Origin: Casuarius casuarius
Taxonomy: Eukaryota > Chordata > Aves > Casuariiformes > Casuariidae
Direction of reading: 5' to 3'
Assembly: GCA_003342895.1 (NCBI GenBank)
Contig: PTFA01000011.1
Span: forward strand, 4,601,988-4,665,987
DNA: 64,000 bases
Position numbers and translations under genes: made by a program. The first letter of the stretch is position 1. Every line of letters starts with the position of its first letter. Under the pieces are notes generated by a model that did no database searches, was not told where the DNA came from, and worked only from the letters and a program-made list of their open reading frames with translations. Shown piece after piece: positions 24,801 to 35,724 of this stretch.

Positions 24801-27281
24801 TTCCTTACTGCTGGCCTTTAGGGACCACTTTTGAAGCAGAAAAGACCATTCATTCTCTGTGTTTACTCAGTCCTGAGCTACCATTCAGCATTACCGTCTT
24901 CTCACTCCAGAATGTATCTTGTCATCTAACTGAACTCGGGGGTCCGCTTCCAGCATGTGCCAGTGGATCCCATATCTGGCCTGGCAAGACCCTAGAGTTG
25001 TCCCTTTCTTGGAGATAGAGATGGTTTTTTGGGTGTTTTAGACAGAGAGAACAAGCTGTATGCTGGAGAAGTGAAGAAACTGGAGTGATAGGCAGCTGAA
25101 ATATTGAAGTCATTTGCCTTTGGTATCATCAGCTCATTCTTGCTTGAACTCATCCTTGTGACCACTATAGTGGTGTACGGGGTTTCTGTCTGGAGAGGGC
25201 AGAGGGCTGAGCATGGGAGCTGGGAGTGCTGACACAGCACAGTGTCTAAAGCTCTGGGATAGTGCTGCCCATGAGGAGCAGGTCGGTGTCCACCAGCCAT
25301 TGCTCTGCCTTGAGACGAGGCCCCCAGGCCCATGTTCTGCTCGTAGATGAAAGAGATCTCTGACAGTCAAAAGCAGGTGTGGGTTCAGTCATCTTTTGGT
25401 GGACCATGTGTGTAAGACATCGAAGTCTTGGAATCAGACCTTAAAGCATCTGGTTTACGGTATTTGGCTTTATTTACTGTAGTGTTATAGCCTAAGGGCC
25501 ACAGAAAGTGCAACTTTATTGAAATCATTAGAGTTGTGATTGCTTATGCCAGCAGGGAACTGGGGACAATGTTGCAAAGAACATAAAGATTTTCCTTTGG
25601 GAGATGCTTTGTAAGGATAGCTCAAATAAGATTGGGAAATATAGTCCTGACAGAAACAAGAAGCAGAAATTATCAGCTCTCAGAATGGGTGATGGACAAC
25701 AGTTATTTCTTCTCCACAACTGTGTCTTACAGAGACCCCCATCGTAAAGCTCAGTCCTTCTCTCCTTCCTCGTTACCATCAAATCTTTAGTTTAGAACGT
25801 CATGCATGCCACCGAGAGCTGGGACACCACAGACAGACTGCAGTCTCTGTGCATGGAAGAAATGGTGACCTGGATAAGGAAGCCAGCTGACTTGCGTGGG
25901 ACCCAGGAAGGCTCAACTTATGTTAGCTGGATGAAGCAGCAGCAATTTTTATTGTCCGATTCTTAAGTTGAAAGTACCTATGCTCTGGCATTTAAATGTT
26001 TGCTAGAGACTCATGCTACAGTCTTTGGTGCTGATACTCTTATAAAAGCAATGAACAAAAATGCTGGTGGTTTTTAAAGACAAAGTAGCTAGAGTATTAC
26101 CTGCATTCCTCACATATTGGCTGGACTGCTGACATTCATTTTGTCTTAGTCTGACAGAAAGGACAGGCACAAGTACAGGTTTTGCATAAGCAAGCTGAGG
26201 CATTGGGAATGTAACCATGAGTTGCATGACCTAAGCAGGCCCCCTGTGCAGCACCATCTCACATGTTAAATGCATGCTCTAGAATATAAAAAGTATAGAG
26301 AGGACAGAAACATCCTGTCTCAGGAGTCTCTCAGGACCTGCATGGCAGATATTGTAAGCAGATGTGTTCATACTAGGAAATAGACAGATATAATTTAAAC
26401 TAACCTGTCTGATTTCGTGCTCAGATGGACTAGGAACATTCACACAGTCTGTTCTTGCTGTTCAGCTGTGAGAGGCCATCACCTTCAGCAGAGAGGGACT
26501 AGCAAAATGCTTGGGCAGAGGTATGTCCAGTCACTACATCTTGTGCTAAAGTGATCCAGAGTTTGCACCCTAAAAGTGCCCAAGAAGTAGTGCAAAAGAA
26601 AGAGAGTGAAGTGTTTGTATAGCTAACCAAAAACTCCTGAGTGTCCTCTAAAAAGGAAGAATGCTGTTTTTGTCAGTATAGTCCTCTGTCATCTGGGATC
26701 TTGCAGATCTGAAAAGCCTCCAGTGATCACTGCAGAAGAAAGTCAGCACCACACTCTGATAATAAATCAAATTCTCTACTAAAGAGCAAGGGGGAAATCT
26801 GCTTGTTTTCTTTGGAGGGATCTCACTGTTTTATGTAATCCTTGTGCAGCACCTGTAAATCAGTGATTTGTACTTTTGAAATGTATTTCCTTCATCAAAA
26901 GCTATTTGAAACAACAGGTAGCACCTATCCTTTCAGTCTAAGCTCCCTTGACATTTTTAAATGACGGATAATGAAAACTGTCTTCATTACAACTCAAGCA
27001 ATTTCATCAGACTGTCACCAGCAAACAATGGCAAATTAAAGACTGAACAACCCTCCAATCCACTCTCCTAGGCACCTGTGCAAACTTGCGCCTCTCCAGG
27101 ATGCTGGGATGTGATATAAAAAGGTGGTCAAATCCAGTCTGTTTAAGATCAAGCTGGGCAGATGATTCCTGAAAATCAAGTAAAAACAGCCGGTGTCTTT
27201 TCCACTGCTACTAAGAAATGTAAGAGAGGTGATCTCTTGGGTGGGAGGTTTCTGGTATGCAAGGCACTAGAGGTCATCAGG

Positions 27282-27345
27282 AACATGCTAAAATCTCTCT
27301 GGAAACCAATTAAAACATGTTAAAATCTATCTGGAAACCAGTGGT
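27282..27345 (+). repeat. 32-bp tandem duplication
   Basis: Two adjacent copies start AACATGCTAAAATCTCTCTG (27282) and AACATGTTAAAATCTATCTG (27314), each followed by GAAACCA. They differ at a few positions, so the duplication is recent or moderately old. No function is suggested. Confidence 0.85.
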
Positions 27346-27414
27346 CAGATGGCACAAAAAATGGAGCGCAAATGTGAGAATGATCGTGGGTGAGAGACAC
27401 AGCTTATCTAACAG

Positions 27415-27660
27415 AGTGCTGAATTCTGTACTGGCTTCAGTTTATGAATGGATTTAAAGCATGGTGCCAAGCAGAGCATATTGCAGTTGTCTAATCCTTA
27501 GGTGATAGAGGCAGGCATGATAGTAGACAGAGCTGCATCCAAGAGGACTCACCACAGCAGTCCAGCTAGCCTGGCATTATTGCTACCTGATCTGTGGGAA
27601 TCAGTCCAGGCCCCTGAATCTGAACTGCCAAAGGCAAACCTAGTCAAGGGAGCAGCTGTT
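27415..27660 (+). mobile_element. Possible old dispersed repeat (CR1/L2-like 3' region)
   Basis: Segments such as ATATTGCAGTTGTCTAATCC, GGTGATAGAGGCAGGCATGA and the following CAGAGCTGCATCCAAGAGGA resemble a dispersed sequence I associate with reptile LINE relics ('TTGCAGTAGTCCAATCTGGAGGTGAC AAAGGCATG'). The identification is from memory of pattern and is weak. Confidence 0.35.
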
Positions 27661-30600
27661 AATGTATGGTACTAGCTGTATCTTACCCTCCTTTTTTCCC
27701 CCCAGCCAGTATCGTTTCAGACTGGCCTGGGCTGAACATCAGTCACCCAGGTTCATCACCCCCTCTCCCCCTCCCGCAATGTCATAGACTTAACCAAGCT
27801 ACCCCCCACAGGTAGATTAAGGGGAGACAGAGAGCAGAAGGAGCATTTCACAATAAAGCATCATTTATATGAGATGGCCGTGTTATGGAAGAGTCTAGCA
27901 CCAGGGAGTGAATTATAGGGGTCCAGGGAAGAAAGAGGCTGTGGCAGAGAGAGGGTTGTTATTGGAGCACACAGGGAGCAAAATGACTGAGATAGAGGGT
28001 ATAGAAAAATAGTTAGGAATAGCCACAGTGATGTGATTTGGAAGGAAAATCAGTTGTTCTTCAGTCACCAGTGGGGTTCAGTTTAGGTAGCTGAGTGGTA
28101 AATTACAGGCAGGTTAGGACTCTGAGAACATCTGTGACCCTGCGAAATGCTAGAGAGAGAAAAGTTGCAGTAGCAGTGGATAAGATTCAAATCTCATCTA
28201 TCTGTATATGAGTATCTCAAGGTGAAATAACAGAAGGAGAGGAGGCGGGAATATTGATTTCTGCCTCACAAAACAGACAACAACGCCTACTTTTTCATGG
28301 CAAGAATTTAACCATTCGCTTTAATGGGCCAGTCTGCATGACAGTGGGGGCTTCGTTTCTTCTTCGTGTGCAATCTAGAGAGGAAAACATGCTGAAGTTA
28401 TTTTTATTTTATTGTAGCCTTGCAGGACAGACATGAGCAAAATTTTACCCTCAGACATCTGTGTGCTGACTGTAGGGGCAGCTGTAGTCTGTGAGCATAA
28501 CTTGTCTGTGCTGCTGCCCTGTTGTCCAGCAGGCGGGGGGGTCTGTGAGCAGCCAGATGCTAGAGGAGCAGCACTGGAAGAGGCAAAAAGTCTCTTCTGC
28601 CGAAAGGGGGGTTGTATGTATTGGCCACAGATGACTTCTTCAGTCTATCCAAGGGCAGAATTAGCTTCCTTCTATTTGACCTGTGAGAAGGATGCTCCTA
28701 CTGAAAGGTGCTTTCTTCAGCTGCTCATCGCTTTCTCAGAAATATTCGTTCAGGGACGAAATTTTGTTTGCTTGGTTACAGAACACAAAAGTACACGTGT
28801 GTGCCCCTGCACTTTGGGGCAGGCTTTACTGTGAGTGTAGTTGTCTGGCCAGGCAAAGGTGGCTTGCTGTCTTGGACTAGGCTCAGTGGGTGGCTGAATG
28901 GGAGCAGGAGGTGAGTATGGCAATTTTCTGTGCTGCTGCCATGTCTTTTTCCATTGAAATCATACACACACAAAGGAAATTTGAAGTTATGACCAAGAAT
29001 CTTAAAAGGCTCAAGAGCCAGGCAGTTCCACCACCAAGTTCTCCTGGCTGGGCCACAGCAGTGTGTGTGTTAGCAGTTCCCTGTAAAACATGGGAACAGT
29101 GTAATGGTACCAGTCTTGCTGGACAAATACTGGTTTTGGAATGTCCTGACTTCTATACACCAATATTTTCTGTCTTTGTTTTACATGAATTCATATTTTT
29201 CATTTGTTGCATATATTTCCCCAGCTTCTGTTTACCTGATTTCCCTTCTGATTCAATCTTTTCTCTCTTCCTTCTTCTCCTTTTTTTTATCGTAGGAGAT
29301 AAAGCTGAGCATTATCTGTATTGCTGCAAAATATTTGCTTCCTATCTACTTATTGACTTCAGAGATGACCCTCTAAATAGGATAAGAGCCTCCTGCATTT
29401 GGAATTTTATAATGCATGGGATTCGTTCATCAAGTTAGAGTTTTGATGACTTGAAGGGGGCAGATCAACTAGAAATCAAGGTTGCAGTCCTAAATGCTAC
29501 TCATAAGGATCAGGCTGTTCCTCAGGGCTCTCTGGAGATGCAGGAGGTACTTCTGTCAGGTGTTTTAAGCATAAGCCCAGTTCCGTGCTCCAGCCCAAAC
29601 TTGTTTAAGGCTCAGGTTGTTTGGACATTTGGGTGTGGATAGGAAAGTACAAGTCCAACTGTGTCTCTCTTTGCAGCATAGATAGGAAATGTAAGGAAAA
29701 AGCAAGCCTTTACATGCCCAGCCGAATTTGCCATCATCTATCCACTGTTGTCATAGGGTGATGTTGTGCAGCCAATGGTGGTTGGATCGATCACATAGTC
29801 TCCTTCCTAACAGAGCTCTGTGTGCTGTGCAGACACTGGGGCAGTAGGAATCAGTATAGAGGAGTTACAGGTGCCCTTATGCCAGCAGTGGGGACAGAGG
29901 TAGGGGTGTAAGTATGTGTGTTTCTGAGGGGTTATATTTATATATGGATATAGATATAGATGAATTCTCTTCTATGTGGGTCTGTGATGTCACACACAAG
30001 TCAGGGTGCAGAGGGACTGTTCACCTGAATCAGGTTAAGAATGTCTTTCAGTGTTTGCGGAACTGAGGTGCAGCAAACCTGACTAGACTCAGGGTGCTGT
30101 CTAATACCAAAAGAAACTGAACTACAAAGAAAGCCGTAACAATCTGCCTCCCCACTCCTGCCTGCCAAATCCTGATTTTCTAATTGTTTAGGAATGGTTT
30201 ATAATAGATACAACACTTTCTGAAAGAAGAGTTTTTTTCAGGATAGCTGTAAATGTTTAGCTACCCTTCCCTGTGGTCCTTTGCCATCTCTTTCACACTC
30301 TCCAGCTTTAGACTTCATCCTGCAGCAAGATACATGAAGGCAGCTCCCCTGTGCCCATGCAGAGATCACTGCATTATGAGAACCTTAATCACCTGGGTTC
30401 CTTACAGAATGGGTTGTTTTCTTTCTCGAAGGCTCATTAGAGCACGCAGCCATGTAAAACTCAAAGCTCATAAGAAAAAGAATTCATAGTGCCTGGATCT
30501 CTCTCTGGTCTTGCAGCTGGTGTGATCATTTACACAAGTGCAAAAAGAGGGCAAAAAACCCAACCTGAAGCAAACAAACAAAGCAAAACATCCTCCTAAT

Positions 30601-32620
30601 GATGTGTGTTCTTCACTTCCAACAGTGATAGTGTTTTACACCCACTTTGCGCAGGTGTACATGAATACAGAAGTCAGGAGGCAGTACAGAGAGCAAAGCT
30701 CTTCAGGAGTTAGCGGAGCTTCCCTGCTGGAAGGTTATAATCACACTGAAAGAGGGAAATTTTGCCTCAGCAGACAGGAAGTATGTGATGCAATTTCAGC
30801 ACAGAGTTGCTAGAGATACAATAGCCCATAAACTGAAAAAATTGTGGGGAACACTTTGCATGGCCCAAATATGCCATGTTAAAGCTAACAGTGAGGGATC
30901 CTTTGACTGCAGGACCACTGTAGTGGCTACAGATGCACATCGTAGCTACATCCCTTACTTGTAAGGAAAGGCCCTGATCCTGGGTATAGTAACTGTCAGC
31001 AAATCCTTCTTAATGGAGACAAGTTTTTTTGAGAGAAGGTTTTTAAGCCTTACTGACTGAAAAGGCCTGATTTGCCATTTCATTTGAGGTGAAACTTATT
31101 TCATGTGGAACAACTATGTCATTAGAGAAGAGGTTCAATTTCAGAGAGTGGATGGTCAGGATCAGGGTGTAACTTCAGAAAAGAGTGATGCCTCCAGGCT
31201 TTGTATGCTGAGGCTCAGTGTCTCCATTTCACCTGCCCTCAATCCCATCTTCCAAAGTTCCTGTTCCTCAGCTGTTTCCACCTTCTCCAGTTGTGCCAGT
31301 TGGGCCACTTGTGGGGATGAAATCTACACTGGAGCTGATCTGGCTTTAAGGAGTTGTTTCTGTCAGCACGGCTTAAAAAAAAAAAAGAAGCTGGATCATT
31401 TAAACAGCTCACCTAAGAGTGTGGCTACATAAACAGTTTAACTGGCGTAAGTGAGCAGTGATAACTGTGAGAGGGAGCAGCAGGATCCTCTTAAACTGGG
31501 TCTGCTGCAGATGAAATAGTGAAATGGAGCCATAGCCCTACACACTCTTAACGTTATTTGCATGAGTAGCTCTATTATATTTCAGTGGGTCTCTACTTAT
31601 ACATGTAAAATTAAGTATTTGCAGGGCTGGGCCCTTAAAGAGCGTGAAAGTACTGATTGGGGTGTGCCATGCTCTGAACCATATACAGAAAGCATAATGC
31701 AAATGTGTTTTGCTAGCTGGCCTATCTAGTCTGATCTGTCTGCTCTGCAGAACTAGAGCTCCTGTAGCAACTTTTCTTAGGCTTGGTTTGCTGAAGCAGA
31801 AGAGGACCCTGCTTTTGAGTAGAAAAGCTGATCTTTGGTCCCTGCTGCCGCTGGGGAGTTGAAAGGAGAGTGTATGCAGTGTGGTGAAAGCTGTAATGTT
31901 TCCAAGATGTTCTTGGATTTGCTGGAGGGCTCTAAAGAACCGGGACAGCTGGCTTCTCTGGGGCAGCCTTTATGAGCTTGGCGAAAGGAGGGCACGGCCC
32001 TCCACAGGCCATGCTCTTGAGATTGGCAGTGGCAGTCCCATGGTCTGGGACTCTGCTACCGGAAAGCCTGCCTTACAACCTGTTGTCGCAGTTAAGATCA
32101 TTTGGGAGCCTGTTGTTGTCAGTTCCCATGGTAAAACCCTTCAAGGACAGCATGAGGGATTTCTCAGCTGAGAATCCCTGCCTTGGGAATTCAGTGCTTG
32201 TGGCAGTTTGCTGTGGCAAATTCCCAAAGGTAGAGGGTGAAGTAGCAACTTAACTCTTGGGAGTGAAGCAAAACACCTTGATAGCTGCTATCCAGAGCCC
32301 CAAAGAGAGGAAGGAAGAGACATAAAGCCGTTGAGGGGAGAGGCTTGGTGTGGTTATTTGAGACCGCTGCCTGTAGAGTTGCACAGTCATTTATAACTGT
32401 TTGAAATGTGGGGGGATGGGGTCGGGGGATGGGAGGGGAGTTGAAGGAACCACAGCACATTTCAACTAGTAGCATTTTATGCTCCCTTTCCCTGGTCTGA
32501 TTCCACAGGGGACCAGACAGTGAAGGATCGGACCAGAGGAGGGATGAGAACAAAGAGGGGAGTCCACTAACACCTCCTATTTTATTGCTGCTGTTGTATA
32601 TGTCACAATTGAAGCATGGG

Positions 32621-32696
32621 CTAGGATTTTCAAAGGTACCTTCGGGAAATGGAAGTTGGGTGCCCGACTTCTGTAGGCTCCTTAGAAAAATCCTGG
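32621..32696. mobile_element. Short palindromic (MITE-like) element, second type
   Basis: CTAGGATTTTCAAAGGTACC at the left pairs imperfectly with the reverse complement of AGGCTCCTTAGAAAAATCCT at the right, around a centre containing GTTGGGTGCCCGACTT. The 'GATTTTCAAAGGCACC...' palindrome is another element I recall from non-avian reptile genomes. The copy is diverged. Confidence 0.55.
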
Positions 32697-34879
32697 TCTC
32701 CACTGCCAGGGGAAGCAAACTTCCTTCTAAGCGAACCACAGTGTGCCCATGATGTCAGTGGGAGCAGGATTGGGTCTTACATCTAAAGCACCATGATGCG
32801 TATCTGTTCCCTACACCATGTTTTGCTGTCTGGCTTGCCTGCTCTGTACAACCACTGCTGTTGCAACGTTTTCTGGACTCAGTTGACTCTGATAGTGGAT
32901 GACCCGTATCTCATGTGGGATATGTAAAGGAGAGGAGGAACTGGAGGTGTTGCACAAGAAAAGAGCCGTGTCAATGTAAAAATAGATAAGGTTTATACAT
33001 CGAGTAAAGAAGTGGGCTGAACTGATGGCAACAAAGGTGGTAGTTCAAGTGGAGCCAATGTTTCACCAACACTTAACCCTTAAAAAGTATTACAGTGATA
33101 AGTGGAACTGTACTGATAGGGCTAGTGTTGGTGGATGAGGTGGAAATACTGGTCAGAGACCAATCGTTTCCAGCTTCAGGTCAGTAGACCCCAGGAGCAT
33201 GTAGCCTAAGGCACCTGGCTGTAACAGGTAACTGAGAAAAGCAAGCTTCCTATCAGTGGGCTGAAAGTCTATGTCCAGTGGAAAATGTTTACGGGGTCTA
33301 TAAATCAGAAAAGATTGAAAACCATTGTTAAAAAGTATCTCCCCTCCAAGAAGAGTATCTGTATAGTGTAAAAGGCATGAATTAGCTGCTGTTGCAGGGT
33401 TCAGGAAGTTGCAAAGAGTTTTGCTTTTGACACAGTTAAGTGGGGATGGACAAGGGAAGAAGTGGGACAGAAAGGAGAAAAACACTTTGAGAATGAGGAC
33501 TGGGGAAAGAAGGGAGCAGGTTGTATCTATATGCTGAAACCAAGCATTGTAGAAACAGTGGAATAATTAGAGCACCATGAAAATAGCAGAACAACTCCCC
33601 GTGTGAATGCTCTATACTGAAGCTGTCTTTTTCCAGAGTTGGGATTATTTTAAAAGTGGGAATTGGACAGTGTAAAGGGTAGGTCATTCAAGGATAAAGG
33701 GAAAGGGAGAACAGTCTGCATTTCAATTCACTTGTGTTGTATTGGCAAAACAGGTTATTCAGGCATCATGGATATGCAAAAATGATGGTCCTGCTTTCTC
33801 GGGTTAGACTGCAGCGGTTCTATGCATGTGTGTGTCACGGGTGGTTTGGAAAGCGCTTCCTTATAACCCACAGGATCGCCCATTTTAAGAACATTGCGTG
33901 GAGGTGAAGGGGAAGGAGTAGTGTGGATGTTGAAAGCTCTCTTTTCACAGAGTAAGTCACAGAGTGAAGAGGGCAGGGGATTGCTCCAAATCTTGAAAAC
34001 TCTTAACTTTTTTAAGCTGCATTGACATTTAATCCCCCAAACATGGAGCGTTTGTTCAGGATAGGGCCCTTGAGCATGTTTAGGAGTTGATAGGTTGTGT
34101 CTGTTTGTCATTACTGTCTGGTTCCTCCCCGTTTAGTGGCAAGCTGCTGCTTAACCTGGTGCTTTCTTCATCAGAAAAGGTCCTCCGATCCCTGAGAGAG
34201 GCTCCATCAGCCATCTGGCAGCTCGCGGGCAGACTGAAGTTGCTCAGCCACCGGGCAGGAGAAGCGTGCTTCTCCTCCACAAGTTCCCTGCCGCCCCGCT
34301 GACGGCCAGCCATCCCTTCCTTCCCCAGAAATGCATGGAAGGGAAATTCCACGCGCGGGCTCACGGCGCTGAGCAAACGCGCGGCTCCCCAACGTTTCCG
34401 TTGACTCAGGGCTGCGGCGGGTGGCAATGCCTGGGCTTCCCGGGCTGTGAAAGCCCCTCCGAAGGGCGGCCCGTGCCTCCCGCCCCCCCGTGCACGGGCG
34501 CCGGGCCGCGAGTTGCCCTGGCCGCCGAGGTCGCTTGGGGCAAGATGGTGCCGAGGAGGGCCCCGGGCAGAGCGGCCTTCCCGCCGCCGGCCTGGCCTCG
34601 GCGGGCGCCTCCCCGGCTGCGGGCGGCCCCCCGCGCCCCGCCGCGCCGTTTCCGTTAGGGGGTGCCGCTAGGGGGCGGGGCCCCGCGCGCCGCCGGAGGG
34701 GAGCGCGAGGTGCCCGCGCGCCGTCGGGCCGGGCCCCGCACCCTCGGTGACAGGGGCCCCTCCCCTGGGGCTGCGGGCGCCGGGCATACGGGAGCCCCCC
34801 CCTCCCCGGGGCGGAGCGTGCGTCTCCCGTGGCGCTGCGGGCCGACGGCCCCGCGGAGGGGAGCGGGGCAGGCGGGGGG

Positions 34880-34924
34880 GCGGTCCCTTTAAGGAGCGCC
34901 GCGGGCGCGCGGTCTCTTTAAAAG
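34880..34924 (+). promoter_or_regulatory. Duplicated GCGGTCyCTTTAA element with TATA-like box
   Basis: GCGGTCCCTTTAA (34880) and GCGGTCTCTTTAA (34909) are 29 bases apart and differ at one position. The downstream copy extends to TTTAAAAG, a plausible weak TATA box, which would place a start site about 30 bases on, near 34950, just before the assembly gap. The two TTTAA cores could position alternative starts. The role is inferred from position and sequence alone. Confidence 0.4.
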
Positions 34925-34963
34925 GGGAGGAGGGGGTGGGGCCGCCTCGAGTCGGGGGGAGAG

Positions 34964-35403
34964 NNNNNNNNNNNNNNNNNNNNNNNNNNNNNNNNNNNNN
35001 NNNNNNNNNNNNNNNNNNNNNNNNNNNNNNNNNNNNNNNNNNNNNNNNNNNNNNNNNNNNNNNNNNNNNNNNNNNNNNNNNNNNNNNNNNNNNNNNNNNN
35101 NNNNNNNNNNNNNNNNNNNNNNNNNNNNNNNNNNNNNNNNNNNNNNNNNNNNNNNNNNNNNNNNNNNNNNNNNNNNNNNNNNNNNNNNNNNNNNNNNNNN
35201 NNNNNNNNNNNNNNNNNNNNNNNNNNNNNNNNNNNNNNNNNNNNNNNNNNNNNNNNNNNNNNNNNNNNNNNNNNNNNNNNNNNNNNNNNNNNNNNNNNNN
35301 NNNNNNNNNNNNNNNNNNNNNNNNNNNNNNNNNNNNNNNNNNNNNNNNNNNNNNNNNNNNNNNNNNNNNNNNNNNNNNNNNNNNNNNNNNNNNNNNNNNN
35401 NNN
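34964..35403. other. Assembly gap (440 Ns) inside CpG island 2
   Basis: An unbroken run of N. Flanks on both sides are extremely GC-rich, and the length is not a round placeholder, so it is probably an estimated gap in sequence that was hard to read. The transcription start and any exon sequence of promoter 2 may lie inside it. Open frames drawn across it are not real. Confidence 0.99.
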
Positions 35404-35584
35404 GTCTGTGATGGGCGGTACCATGTGTGCGGGAGAGGGGGGAGGCGCTGGCGGACAATGGAGCCTGTGTGTGTTTGCGGGAGGGGGACGGACCCGTCGC
35501 CGCCGGGGGGAGACGCTGCGCCGCCCCCTCCCGCCCGGGGCTGAGAGGAGCCTCGGCCCCCGCCCCTCCCCCCGCGGCCCGGCG
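35404..35584 (+). other. BCL9: Putative alternative noncoding first exon, 3' part
   Basis: The 3' boundary is set by GGCG/GTGAGTG, a good vertebrate donor with GT at 35585-35586. The 5' end is unknown and may lie in or before the gap. Sequence before the donor is Sp1-like and CpG-rich. Splicing from here to the start-codon exon would give an alternative BCL9 5' UTR. No transcript evidence is available. Confidence 0.4.
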
Positions 35585-35724
35585 GTGAGTGAGGGGACGC
35601 GGCGGCGGCCGCGGGCGCTGGGCACCCGCCGGCACCGGCCGCCGCTGCCGCCCGCGGAAAGTTTGAGAGTTTGGGGGAGGACCGGGGCCGCGGGGGACCC
35701 GGGGCGGCAGGGGGCCGGGCTGCG

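Larger units (their letters stand above)
7321..34329 (+). other. Long presumed intron 1 (or intergenic) region, no coding gene recognised
   Basis: Twenty-seven kilobases between the two CpG islands. I recognise no coding exon, tRNA, rRNA or microRNA precursor. Open frames are mostly under 150 codons and often overlap on both strands. The contents are isolated old repeats (listed separately), a pyrimidine tract near 14586, a small tandem duplication at 27282 and a 12-bp-arm palindrome at 8618. If the distal promoter drives BCL9, this is intron sequence and may hold enhancers and noncoding 5' exons that cannot be placed without transcripts. Confidence 0.6.

Noticed and set aside
32191..32739. 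182-codon minus-strand open frame
   Set aside because: It overlaps the palindromic repeat at 32621 and ordinary intronic sequence. No recognisable protein features.
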